Source: Dirofilaria immitis (Eukaryota > Nematoda > Chromadorea > Rhabditida > Onchocercidae). From it: a DNA stretch of 64,000 bases. How positions within the stretch are numbered: the first letter of the stretch is position 1; every line of letters begins with the position of its first letter. The position numbers and the translations under genes were made by a program. Under the pieces are notes generated by a model, which did no database searches, was not told the origin of the DNA, and saw nothing but the letters and a program-made list of their open reading frames with translations. Where the stretch lies: positions 2,746,001 through 2,810,000 of the forward strand of contig JAKNDB010000088.1 in NCBI GenBank assembly GCA_024305405.1, read 5' to 3'. Below are positions 9,651 through 22,260 of this stretch, piece by piece.

Positions 9651-12600
9651 TTATTGATGTGTGTCTGGTGGACCATTATGTTTAATCATTAATGGTTCTT
9701 TAACTGGTGCTTGTCTTTCACGTAGTACCTGGATACGTTTTTGTATCATAGCTGGTTGTTGTTTTACCTGAAAATTTTTTTGAAAAGATAAGAGAGAATA
9801 GAGAAAAAACGGAGGAAGTGTTTTATTCGAAGCTATTAATACTTTTTTCGAAATTAATTTCACTTTTTTATAATTTATATCCTTTATTCATTAAATAAAT
9901 GCAAAAGAAAATTAATTATTCAAATAATTGACAATTATGATAAATGAGATGAAATATTTTTGTTTACTTACTTTGAATATTTATAAATAACAATGAAATC
10001 ATTACATACAAAAAAATCCAATGATTTTTATTGTTGTTTTTGTTATGTTTAGCTACGGTCTATAGAAGGTGTTACTAGACTGTATGGATGAGAAAAGTTA
10101 TGATAAGTTATACATTGGAGTCAGGTTACTTAAGATTACAGCTTAAAGAGGAGAGTGAAAACCTTATCTAAGAGTAACTATGGTCACGAGATCGATAGCA
10201 TATACTAGTACCGTGAAGGAAAGTTGCAACGAATTTTGGCGAGAGAGTTCAAATTGAAAATTTTCTCAAATCTTTTCTACATTTTTTAGATGTAAAAGTT
10301 TTACTAAATAAAAAGAAATTTCTTTTTTGTTTCATTAATAATTATAAATATTTCCCTTATTAATGTATGACTTTCACATTTTTATATAATTATATCAGTA
10401 TATTATCTTTAGTATATTATTTTACGTATAGAAGGGGAAAAAATTTGGCGTATATTTTATTTTCATATTATTATTATGTTTTTATATAGTTATGACATAT
10501 TTCTTTATGATTTTATTTTACGCATGATTTTATGTTATTGTTACGTTTTTATTATAGTTTATGATTTATCGTGTAATAATTTTTTTTATAGGTAAGTAAT
10601 AAATTAAATGAAAAGTATTCAAAAAATATGACGCTTACTTGATCGATACTTAAAACACCTCGACGTTTTTTGGGTAATTTCGAACGAGCTTGTGTATGTG
10701 AATAAAATAGAGCAAAATTACTAACTATTACCTGAAAAATAAATATATTTAATTTGTTAATGATAATTGTTCATTTCGAAAATTTCAAATCAATAATTTA
10801 AAAGAAAATTGTGCTAATCAATTAAACTAATCAATTAATTAATTAGCTGGAAATATAGACTTACTTGACAAATATTTAAACCATCATCTGTTCCTATTAA
10901 TAGTTATTATTACTATTACCGATTTTTTTCCATCATTATTTATTATTGCTATTATTAATTAGCATTTTCTATCTCTCATCATCTATTTCTTATCATCTAC
11001 CGCCTCATAAATTATTGTTATCTTATTGCTTATTTTATTATTATTATTATCATTGCTACTGTTGCAAATGTTATCATTATTATATTATTATTGGCTTCTG
11101 TTATTTGTTATCACTTATCATCTTGTTATCATTATCTACATCATTATCATTATTATTAATTATCATAGTTATTATTGTAAAATTTACAGGAACAGGTAAT
11201 GCAATAGTTAAAACACCGGTAAGTGCACATACTGAACCAATAATACGTCCCAAATATGTATGTGGTGTCATGTCACCGTAACCAATTGTTGTCATCGTTA
11301 CTATCTATAAAATAAATATGTAAGTATTTACATTTAAGTCCTTTTACTTTAATCATTTATTTACTATTAATTTCATTAGGTTTTTGAATTAATAATTAAT
11401 ATTCTTGTTTTCCTTTCGTCGTTGAAATCGCGAAGAGAACATGAAAATCAGAGAAGATAGTGATCCCGTTGTGTTGGATTACATGAAAGAGTAGGGTATA
11501 TGTTGTATGTGCGCATTTACTGTATAATGCAAAATGTAAGCTAAACATGTTTCGCCTTTGTCTATGAGAAGATATAACTCCTACTCAAACCCACCTCCTC
11601 CCTCTCGGTCTATTCTTATATATACAACTGTATCATGGTCCAATACCATGTTCTTCATTGAAGCAGTTGGGCTAGTGGGTGTTATTTGATGTTCTTCTCC
11701 TTTAAGGAATGTCGTCATCGTTAAAATTGTTTTATTGGAATCATTGAATTTGTATATTTATCATCTAATTGCTGCGCTCATTGATACATTATCATTTATC
11801 GCAATAAAAGTTTAATTATCCAAGTTTGAGGTGCTACTACCTTTGAAAGGCAGAAAGATCCCTCGATTTTTGTCACCGTAAATGAGGTCGGCGACATCTT
11901 TTTTTTTCTTCCAAATTCATTATTATTTAATATTAATTTGAATAAAAATAATTTAAAGGAATGAATCAATCGAAAATTGAAATAAATGAAGTAGAAAAAG
12001 ATATATGTATATATATATATATATATTTCTAGTGAATTATTTATTTACTTACAGCCCACCATAAACCCAATGGAATACTTTGAAATTGATTTTCCGGATT
12101 TACTTCAATTCGTTCTGCATAATAAACCAATGATGCAAAAACGACAATACCAAGGACAAGAAAAAATACCAATAACATCAATTCTTTAGCACTTGCCCTT
12201 AAAATATTTTTTTGTAAATTTTTTTGTAAAATAAAAATTTCTTTATGAATTTATTTATAGATTTATTAAAACAAAATTATAATAAAAATTAATAGGATAC
12301 ATGTAAAATATATCCAATGTAAATTTTTTTCGATAAACGTAATTAATAAATACATAAAATTTAAAAATATATAGTATAAATTAATCTTAAACATTAAAAA
12401 TATATTTTATATGAATTAAAAATAATTATTAATCTTTAAGTTAAATGCATCAAAAATCTCTATGCAAATTTTTTAATATATATATAATTGATAAACTGTG
12501 CAAAAATTCAAATTAACTATGTATTAATTTAAAATAAGTGTATTAAAATACTCGTAATTTGAAATCAAGTTGTTATCGATTAATCTTTAAATAAGTTTTA

Positions 12601-15600
12601 ATCTTTAAATAAGTAACGATATAAAGTCATGCTTGAGCAAGTAATTGATAATTATATTTTAAAACTAGATATTTTAGAAATTAGTTCAAATCAATATAAT
12701 GAATTGAAGAAAATAAATATTAATCTTGAAATAGGTGTACATGCATGAATATGGCCCAAGATATGCTGAAAACGGATTTATGATAATTATCATAATACCA
12801 GTTTAAAAAAGCACCTGAAAGTATGTATGAGTATTTTGAGGCCACTAGAATGTTGGGTAAGTTTGAATAAGCGCATAATTCTAATAATTGAAAAGAACTC
12901 GAGATCGGCTGTTGAACCATATGTCGTCATAAGCAAATCCAAATAAAATGTTAGCGTAGCTATCAAATCTATTATATTTACCTGTAAAATTGCTATCAGT
13001 AAAAAAATTAAACTTTTCTCTGAAAAAAAATTTAATTTAATTTAGTGTCGAGAGTATGAAATAAACTATTTTTTTGGAAAAAATCCAAATTCTAACTTAT
13101 TAAAATCGTTAATTAGAGAATGTTAAACTTGAAATAAGTTGGTGGGTATGCTAATTGTATTTCTAGAAAATTGGAAAAAATGAGATTAATAAATATGATG
13201 ATTATTTTTCAGGAATATTAAATGAATTGTTTTTGCTTTTTCTTCAACTTTTTAATGATTCTTGTAAAAAAATATTATATTTAATGTCGAGAATATGAAA
13301 TATATATATTTTTTCAAAATAAAAATAAAAAAGGAAAGAGGAAAATTAAGAAAAAAACAATAAGCAAAATATTTATTTATATCATATTATATTTATCTTA
13401 CCGGTGTTTTAAAATATTTAATTTTGTTAGGACATGTTATAAAACGAATAAGTATTTCGATTGTAAACCATACATTACATATTGCTTCAACTATCTAAAA
13501 ATAGTAAATTAAAAAATCAATTTAATTTGAAATTTAATAAAAGAAAACGAAAATGAAAATTTATATTTTTATGCAAAATTATCAGTAAAAATACAAGTTG
13601 CTTTATTTAATTTAATTCAATAACGCTTATCATATACATTAAAATAACTTGGTAGAAAAACTTGAATAATTCAAAGCTCAGATTGAAGAAAATATATTTG
13701 TTAACAGAATCTTAATAACCCAAAGTTTAAACGACGAAGACTTAGGAAACAAAACTTGAATAATTTTTAGCTTACCAAAATGAGACATAAGGAAAAGTTG
13801 AATAATTCAAAAATTTTTAACTGAAAGAAATGAACTTACTAAGAAACCTGGATGTGGTTTTGAATTTTGCTTATCAATACCAATTGTACTGGTACGATAC
13901 TTATTTGGAAAACCAATGGAACGATAATAACGGCCAGTGGTAGTAGTATTAATTTGCATATCATCCAATTCAGCAACCCGTAAACTTGGATGTGTTTTAA
14001 GACAAAATGTGAAGACTGCTATGATAAGGAAAAAAACTGATACGACAGCAATTACCTGAAAAATTTATATAAGCTTAAATGTTACTTAAATGATATTAAT
14101 TATAGTTAATAAAATTCTGGATAAATATGAAGCTAAAACATTAATCAGAATTGAAAAAGTTATTAAATGGTTTATTTCGATTTGCAAGTTTATTATCATT
14201 TCGACCAATAAGATTGAAATGAAGTAATTAAATTATAATATAAAAGTAATAGCAAAAAAATTCGATTCAAAAATTAAGATAATCAAAATATATGTTTATT
14301 TAATTGCTTTGAATTAATTTAAATTAAGTTATTTCATTTAAGCAAATTCTTCTCATTACTTAATAATTTAATATCTTAGCTATCCATTAATTACTTTGTT
14401 TATTTTATTCATACTACTTCATCACTTAGCCTAATCATAACATTAAGGATCCAATTCTGACTCAACCATGCCAATAACACCAAGTTTAAAAATTCAAACT
14501 CAACAATATGCTCAATTAATTATTTTGAATTTGAGTCAGAACGATCAGTTTTGCTTAGCCAGATTTACCTAGGCGTTTAATCACTGAATCTTAATTATCC
14601 ATTCATTATTTCGTTCGTTTGTTTAATCAATCAATGACTTCATTACTTTGCTAAGTTATAATTATTTTAAATTAAAAGCTAAATCAATATTTTACTTCAT
14701 CAAACTTATATTATTACTTAATTATTCATTGTTTATCATATCTGATCATAAAATCTTAATTGCCTATTAATTGCTAAAATTCAAAATTTCTCACTTTTAA
14801 ATCCTTCACATTACTTGACCCATAATAATTTCGTTCTACAATACTTATTTTTTTCTATCAAAAAGCAAAAACAATGATAACTTTTGTTGATAATGTTTTA
14901 TTCAGTTTTTATTTTTATTTTTGATCAAAGACTAAATTTCGAACTTGCAAAATTTTCAAAAAAATTTTAAGTAAATATTTTTGCCCTGCAAAATTTTGTC
15001 AATTGTTGATATTCGTCATGTGGTTTATTTAGCTGCCAAAAAAAATTTTAAATTTAAGATTGTTATGTATTCCAAAATAACTTTTTAGAAATGAGGAAAG
15101 AAAAAGTAATTGACAAACTTTTGCCCCATGAGATGAATAAGGCTCATCGAATAAATGCCAAATTTTTGGTTTCAGTTTTTGCCATCTTGACAGTGAATGA
15201 TTATGATAATCATTCTCCCAACCAAATCTGAAAATTTGAAAATTTTCTTTTTTGGGAACTCAAAAAGACGAATTTTATAAAGAATGCATATACTAAAAAT
15301 AGAAGTTTAAAATATATTAAAAACAAAATTTTGATATTTAAGCTCCAAATTTTTGAAATTACATATAATTATGCAACTGTACGTAATGAATGCATTTGAA
15401 TTTTTATTACAAATAAAAGTTTTCAAAAATAGTAGTTATTATTTTGGTAAGAAATATAAAGTATTCAAATTTCAATTACTTTTTAAACAAATTCTTTAAT
15501 GAATTTGATTTAGTCTTCAAATAAAAATACAGTAATCTTGAGTTTCAAATAAAAATTGATTTTTAATTTTAAAAAATCCGATGATTTTTCGAAAACTTTT

Positions 15601-17227
15601 TAATAAATTTAATTTAATTTTTAATTGCGAGGATAGTAGTTTTGAATAGTAAAAAATTAATTTCCTAAATTTCAATATTTTTCGCATAATTATCTAAAGA
15701 AACTTAACTTAGCTTTTTCAAATTACAAATATAAAAACTCTCAATAGGAAAATTTTTAGGAATTTCCATAATTTATTTTTTACGTAATTACTAGATCATA
15801 TTCCAAATTACCTTCGATAAACTTCTTCCGGATCTTTCAGACGACTTTCATCAAAATCAATATCAAGTTTGTCGAGAGTGGTTAATACTTCTTGGGTATC
15901 ACGATGTTGTGTATACGTCATCCAACAGCATGGCTCAACTTCGTTAGCGTCTAAGCCCCAATACTATTAAAAAAATACTAAATTGTTTAAGTAAATTTTT
16001 TTTCAAAATAACAAGTAAACATTTTAGGTTTGCAAAATATTATTTTCCTCTTATAAATGAGCCAAGAATTTACTCGGATTTTTTTAACTAATTAATAATT
16101 TTTTCATTTACGATATAAATATGTCAGAACTTTTAATTATTAAATTATGTATTATTTTTTATTATAAAATATTATGGAAGAAATAGCCATTACTTTTGAT
16201 CACGAAATACAACAGAACGAATATGTATTGGTTTAAAAAGTGAAATGAATAAAACATCATTTAGATAATATTCTAAGTTATGGTTTTTTTAAATTAACAT
16301 TTTATAATTAATTATGTTGATGTTAATTATCCTAATATTTATAATTAAGAAGATAAAATTTTGAATGATAAAGGGAAGAAAAAAATTAGCTATTTAAATA
16401 TAATATTAATAATACATAAAATATGTAATTATAAAAGAATAAATTAGTTTAAATAATTACTTCCAATTCAAGTAATAATATAATTAATTGGCAACAAAAT
16501 ATGGGTTAATTCATGACTGAAAATATTTATTTAAAAAGAAATTGACAAATATTATAATATTTTAATTATATATTTTGATTAAAGCACATTAGTTTAGTTT
16601 GAAACAATATTTTAAGTAATTCTTATTTTCGAATTATTTTAATACAACTTATAATTAATTGCTGATAGTTAGAAATTTTATGAAACGAAAATTTTATTGT
16701 GTAAAAAAATGATCTAGAATATTTTAAATTTTATCAACATATAAATTATAAAAGGATAAATTGGCTTAAATGATTTTATTTTATTTAATTTTAAAAATAT
16801 AATTAATAAAAATAAAATATGAATTAATTCACAGTTTGAAAATATTTTTCTAATAAATCGCAAAATATTAGAATATTTTAGGCATATATCGCTATCTAAA
16901 TTAAATTATAACACTATAATATTTGAAGCATAAATATATTATTAATTAAGAATAATTAAAATTAAAAAGTACTTTTAATTCTTCCTCAAAAAGTGGTCCA
17001 CAAACATCCATCGGATAATGCAGTTTACCGGTACGATAATAATTTAAAATAAGCGCAAAAACACCTGGATGACGATCAAAGAAATATTCATTAAGGACGG
17101 GATCATAATTCGCCAAATTTTGCGTCAAACGACTTAAACGTGTAGCCGGAATTTTTTTAAGCGTATGCTTATATGTTTCATGACGTATACCACCAACATT
17201 TAGAATAATACGATATTCGCTATCCAT
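9651..17227 (-). CDS. Shaw: Shaw/Kv3-type voltage-gated potassium channel, 10 exons
   Basis: Exons in transcript order: 17227-16973, 15963-15812, 15227-15119, 14055-13840, 13494-13402, 12981-12815, 12197-12053, 11304-11188, 10731-10639 and 9767-9651; phases all agree, 487 residues. It is a plasma-membrane K+ channel subunit that forms tetramers. The cytoplasmic T1 domain (about 5-130) includes [12 protein letters not shown] and the Zn-binding HX5CX20CC signature of non-Shaker Kv families (H70, C76, C97, C98). S1 starts near 173, the S1-S2 loop has an NTT sequon, and S2 is at about 245-270. S4 (about 303-320) reads [15 protein letters not shown], the Shaw pattern lacking the first two arginines of Kv3. 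S5 lies in 335-356. The filter is TIGYGD at 385-390 and S6 carries PVP (416-418). The chosen start is M at 17227-17225; an upstream ATG (17248) precedes the acceptor at 17238-17240 and is intronic. Length fits fly Shaw (about 498). Confidence 0.95.
10059..10253 (+). pseudogene. Degenerate 28S rRNA fragment (D2 region)
   Basis: This lies inside a Shaw intron and matches, in order, conserved landmarks of the nematode large-subunit rRNA D2 region: TATAGAAGGTGTTACTAGAC, TTGGAGTCAGGTT, ATTACAGC, TTATCTAAG, ACGAGATCGATAGC, TAGTACCGTGAAGGAAAGTT and GAGAGAGTTCAAA. The match is from memory of the family, not from a search. Only about 195 bp are present, with substitutions in positions normally invariant (GTGAAGG for GTGAGGG), so it cannot be a functional rRNA gene. 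It runs antisense to the host gene. Confidence 0.75.
11418..11808 (+). repeat. Conserved 391-bp upstream block of the SL-like element, copy 1
   Basis: By eye every base matches the inverted counterpart at 58371-58761. It is less AT-rich than its surroundings and has no meaningful open reading frame. Lying directly upstream of the leader-like RNA, it probably includes that gene's promoter (a proximal sequence element would be expected roughly 50-70 bp before the leader), but I cannot point to the element with certainty. Confidence 0.85.
11809..11895 (+). ncRNA. SL1-like spliced-leader RNA candidate, copy 1
   Basis: The first 22 bases (11809-11830) equal nematode SL1 except for G-to-A at position 1 and C-to-T at position 11. 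They contain TTTAATTAT and CCAAGTTTGAG, followed at once by a GT donor (11831). The donor falls in a hairpin whose arms are GAGGT and ACCTT (11828-11842). An Sm-like site GATTTTTG sits at 11865-11872, followed by a stem GTCACCG/CGGCGAC (one mismatch) ending at 11895. The total of about 87 nt and the order leader, donor hairpin, Sm site and 3' stem are as in SL RNAs. It lies antisense in the Shaw intron between the S5 and pore exons. Expression is not shown; it may be a variant SL gene or a pseudogene. Confidence 0.6.
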
Positions 17228-17237
17228 AATGTTATTT
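16973..17237 (-). promoter_or_regulatory. First coding exon of Shaw with its upstream acceptor
   Basis: The sequence TTTTCCAG (minus strand, ending at 17238) sits ten bases before the ATG at 17227. It is either the acceptor of a non-coding first exon or a spliced-leader addition site. This decides the start codon, because the in-frame ATG at 17248 would be removed. Confidence 0.6.
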
Positions 17238-18181
17238 CTGGAAAACAAAAAAATTTAAATTAAATTTTGAGAAAAAAGAAATTGAATTAACATAAATAAA
17301 TTTATGATAGTAAGTTTAAAAAGAATAAAAAGAAATAATTAGTTAATAATACATAATATATATAATCAAAATTTTGAATTATATTATAACATAAAAATAC
17401 TCGCTAAATTTATAATTAAAATATTGATATAAGAATTTCATAATAACAATATTAGACTAATTGATCAGATTAAGAATTCCAGCAAATTTTAGCAATTAAT
17501 AAATATATTTACAATACATATATTTTTAATTAACTGTTTCATAATATAAAAATATATGTTAAATTTGTAATTATAATGTAAAAATCAGAATTTTATAATA
17601 ATAGTATTAAATGAACTGATAAATTAATAAGTTCGATTAATCATTTGATACATGAAGAAGCATGATAAATTTATAATTAAAATTCTGACATAAGAATTCC
17701 ATAATAGCAATATCGAACTAATTGATAAATTAATAACTCTTTAAAAACAAAAATAAAAATAGTTCATTAACAACATTAACAATACATAATTTTTGCATAT
17801 TTCGAAATTTTAATTAATGATTTTCCAGTATAATAAATAAATATATGCCAAATTTATAATTATAATGTTGAAATTTTAACTTAAATTTTCGAAATAATTT
17901 TGCTTTTAATTTTTAAAATGAAATTGGAAAAAAGCGTTTTCAAAGAAAACGAAAAAGTTTAATTAAATTTATGTTTGCATGTTTATATATAAAATGTAAC
18001 AATTTATAGCAATGAGTCATAGTTTTACACTCAGAAAAAAAAGATTTTTCAATTTCTTACTTTAAATTTTAAACTTTTAGATTTCAAAATGTAATTAAAA
18101 GCAGGCGATTTTTAAAAAAAAGAAAGAAAGAAAATTTAAGTTAAATTTATTCTCATGCCCATATTTTATATATATATATGT

Positions 18182-18205
18182 ATATGTATATTCGAATATA
18201 CATAT
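18182..18205. repeat. Perfect 24-bp palindrome in an AT-microsatellite
   Basis: ATATGTATATTC followed by its exact reverse complement, centred on TTCGAA, within longer TA/TG-rich repeats (18168-18236). It could extrude a cruciform; no function is implied. Confidence 0.85.
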
Positions 18206-18759
18206 TATATATATATATATATGTATGCATATTCGTATTGACTAATTTCATATTCAATTTAGGCAAACATTTTTAATTTCCAACTTTATATTTTACTTTT
18301 AGATTTTTAAAAGAAATTAGAAAAAAAGTAAAAAGAAGAAACGGCAGAAAAACTAAGTTAAATATCAAATCTACTTATTTGTCGATGTAAATATATACGT
18401 AATGTATATACATATGAAAGGTGTTAAATGAGTAAAAATAGGAATGAATGAATAAAATGAGAGAACGAGAGAAAAAAGAATTCTCGATGAAAATTCAGCA
18501 AAAAAAAAAATTTCTATTCATTTTATTCATTCCGCTTGATTGCATTAAATATTATTTTTTTTTGCATTTTTCCTTTCTTTTTCTTTTTTATTTACGTATT
18601 GATAGTAATAATCTTTATTCTTTTTTTTTTTTAAATGTAAATAATATTTTGCTTCCTTCATGTTTTTAGCCTTAAAAAAAAAATTTAATTTACATTTTTT
18701 GTCGTTTTTCGCTTTTAATTTATATTATCTTATCATAATACCTTTTTCTTTTCTCCTCT

Positions 18760-19010
18760 TTCTCATTTTCTCTTTCTCCCTCTCTCTTTCTCCCTTTCTC
18801 TTTCTCTCTCTCTTCTCTCTCTCTCTCCCTACTGCCAGCCAATTTTTGATCTTATTTATTACCAATTTTTTTGATAAATTTTTTCTAATCGATAATTTAC
18901 ATTTATATATTGATAAATGTACAACAGTAACACAAGAAAAATTTATATTACCATAATATCTTTCTTTCATTTCTCTCTCTCTCCTTTTTTGTCTCTCTTT
19001 TTCAGAATTT
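18760..19010. repeat. Pyrimidine (CT-rich) tract
   Basis: Long runs of TCTCTTTCTC type on the plus strand (18762-18831) with a second block near 18971-19004. Simple low-complexity sequence; the frames open across it on both strands encode only Arg/Glu/Lys or Phe/Leu/Ser repeats. Confidence 0.8.
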
Positions 19011-21919
19011 CATTCTTACTTTTCTCGCCCAATTTTTAGTCATATTTATTATCAATATTTTTGATAGTTTTTATGAGTAATAATTTACATAAATATATGT
19101 TGATATATAAGGAATGCTCTCTTTTTAAGTTCTCTATTTTATTAATTAATTCATTTTTTATGTTTTATATTTTTTCTTTTTAATAATATATCAAATTTTT
19201 GATAAGAAAGTTCGTTAAAAATTTCTATTTCATTAGTTCAATTATATTTTAATAATTCCACATATTAATACTTCAATTAATTCGAATATCTTAATAAATA
19301 AAAAAAAATTCTATGATTATTTGTTATTGTACATCTTACTTAATAATCTATTACTCAATAAATTATTACTTAATAATCTATTACTTAATAAATTATTACA
19401 TTAAGAATATTTGTCTATAAAATAAGTAAATCGAATTGAAATTAATCAAAAATTTTCAAAGTATTTTCTGAATTAAAAAAATATAGAATATATTATATAG
19501 AATATATAAATATAGATTATACAATATAAAATATATAAAATACATTCTATAGTTGAATTTAATTGATTTTAATATTACGATTTCATAATACTTTTATTGT
19601 TTATTTTATAAATTTATTATTTTATAAATTATTTACATGAAAAGTTTTCCAAAAATAAAATATATTATTTTAATTATTGTGAAATTGTTTTAGAGAAAAT
19701 TAGTTTAATTATATAAACAATGTGGGAAATGTTTATCAAAATACTCAAATAATTGGAAATAATTTTGGATTTTTTTAAACAATTTATTTTTATTAATTAT
19801 AATATTAAAATATATTTTAATCATCGTTCCTTTCTCAAATAATTTCATTTAATTTTAATTCAAATTGTTATAATAATTTTGATGATATTACTATTATTGC
19901 TATATTAATTACTGTTATTATCATCATCACTATTATTTATCATTGATACTACTACTATTATTATTGCCAGTCATTATTACTATCGATAACATTATTATGA
20001 TTTGTGGATAGTCTAATCATTGACAAAAAATTTCAATGAATAACTTTATAAATGATAACAAAATCAGACATTCCTTACCATTTTTTAACAAACGACAGAT
20101 TATAAATAATAAAAATAAATTGTTAAAAAATTGCCTAAATTATTGAAAATAATTTAGGCAATTTAAGCAGTGATAAATTTTGATAAGCAATAACTGACAG
20201 ATGAATATAACAAAGAAAAAAATTGAAAAAATATATTTTGAACAAATATTTATTTTATGATCCTTTTTTAATTGATATCATTTTAGTCAAATAAAATTTT
20301 ATGAATTAATGAAATTATCAAAAATAATCGAATTTCAAATTTTTTATTTATATAATTAGATATAGAAAGGATTATGCAAAAAAGAAAAAAAAGATTATAT
20401 GAATTAAAATATGAAAATATCTGTTAATAATTATTATATTAGCTAATACTTAATAAATACATATAGTTGATATTACTTAAATCTTTAATTAAATTTTTCT
20501 AAAATCTTAATTACTAAAATTCCTCTCGAATTAGCTAATCCGTGAATTGTTGATAATCACATGATAATAATATATAATTTGTTATAATGCTAGTAGCAGT
20601 AAATGTGTTGATATTATTGTCATAAAATTCGTAATTATCAAAAATTCCACTCAAAATCAGTAATCTCGAAAATCTTGATAATCATAAAAATTTTTTTATG
20701 ATATTTTTCATTTTTTTACATTTTTTGCATATAAAACATGATAGTGATAATGCATTGTTACTAGTGGATAAAAAAATGATTTATTAAATTCGATGATCCG
20801 TAAAATCTCGATGACCCGTAAAATCTCGATGATCATTTAGCAGATAAAATTAGATAGCAATACTGTTATTAGTGGATGAAAACATTGTTAAACATGATAG
20901 TCAAAAGATAAAAGAAATCATGTAATACTTAATTAAGACAAAAATAAAATTAATTTCTAAAAATAAAAATTTCTTACGAGATTGAAAGAGTGGGGAAAAA
21001 AAGGAAGAAAAAATCAGAGAGATATTAAAATAAAAGTGCGAAAGAAATTTGATTGAATAAAGTTTGGGGAAAATGATTTGTACAATGTGATCAATTAATT
21101 CAACCTATCATAAATATTATTTATCAGTTGAAGAAAATAATTCTTTCAATTCCTATTTCATCCTAATATGTTTATTTTATTACCAATAAATGAATGAACG
21201 AAAGAGGTGAAAAATAAGAAAAATAGAATTAAATGAAATAAATGGATGAAAAATGAATTTTAGAAGAAAAATAAGTGATAAAAAAGACGAAATAAGTGAT
21301 ATATTATTACAATTAATTGATTTTTTGGAATTTAATTTTCATACTTAATTGAATACTTAAAATTATTAACAAAAATGGAATTAAAATGAGTAATTGAATA
21401 TTTGAATATGAAAAAGATGGAATATAATGGATAATTAAATAGTTGGAACGCTAAAGAAATTCTATAAAAAAATTAATTGAATAATTGGAATTTGAAAGAG
21501 ATGGAACAGAAAGATTAATTAAAATAACTGAAATATGAATGAAATTTCTCGGAATAGAAAAAGAATAGAATAAAACGAATAAATGATATCAAAGAAATGG
21601 AATAGAGGAAGAAATGGAATAGAATAGAATAGAAAGGGAATAAATAATGGATGAATTATATTATATTGAGGTATATAATATGTTTATTAACTTTTTTTTC
21701 CTATGTCTAATTAACAACTATATGGCTATGAAATAATGAATGAAGGAGTTTGTGAACGAAGTGAGGAATCAATCGACAGCAAAGTGCGAATGATAAATAA
21801 ACAAACAAATAATATTATAAACAACACATTCATTAAATGAATATTTATGAATTTGAATTTCTATAATTAAAAATAAAAAATTGATGAATTAAATTCGAAA
21901 CTTATAATATTATTAGCTT

Positions 21920-22260
21920 TTATGCGATGTGAAAAGAAAGTTTAGATTTGTATTACGTTTTGTGTGAAGAGAAAATTAGGTTATTTGTTAGTCACGTGAT
22001 GAGAAAAGTTTCTGACGTTTTATCCATTACGTTTGATGACGAGAAAATTCTCGACGTTTCTCCCATTAATATTTTGTTGTTATATTTTACGGAAGCGAAA
22101 ATTTTCAGCATTTGATGAAAAAACTCTTGACGTTTTTTCCACTACTATATGTAATGAGAAAATTTTTAACTTTTTCCAACTGTATTACGTGAAGACAAAA
22201 TTTGCTAGATTTTTGTGATACTTTAAGTTACGTAATGGAAAATTCTCGATATCATTTTTA
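21920..22260. repeat. Degenerate tandem array of ~60-bp units
   Basis: Five to six diverged units share the order TTACGT or TAATGA, then GAGAAAA, then TTCTCGACGTTT or TTTCTGACGTTT, then TCCCATTA or TCCACTA. The clearest units start near 21990, 22040, 22100, 22155 and 22190. The CG-containing core CGACGTTT stands out in this AT-rich background. Confidence 0.65.

Noticed and set aside
10946..11281. 111-residue open frame on the plus strand
   Set aside because: It is a shadow of ATT/ATC repeats and of the antisense of the Shaw pore exon.
17225..17248. Earlier in-frame start for the Shaw channel at 17248
   Set aside because: It lies upstream of a clear TTTTCCAG acceptor, so it would be intronic; the family N-terminus fits the start at 17227.
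18725..18970. Arg/Glu/Lys-rich frame on the minus strand
   Set aside because: It is simply the translation of a CT-rich tract.
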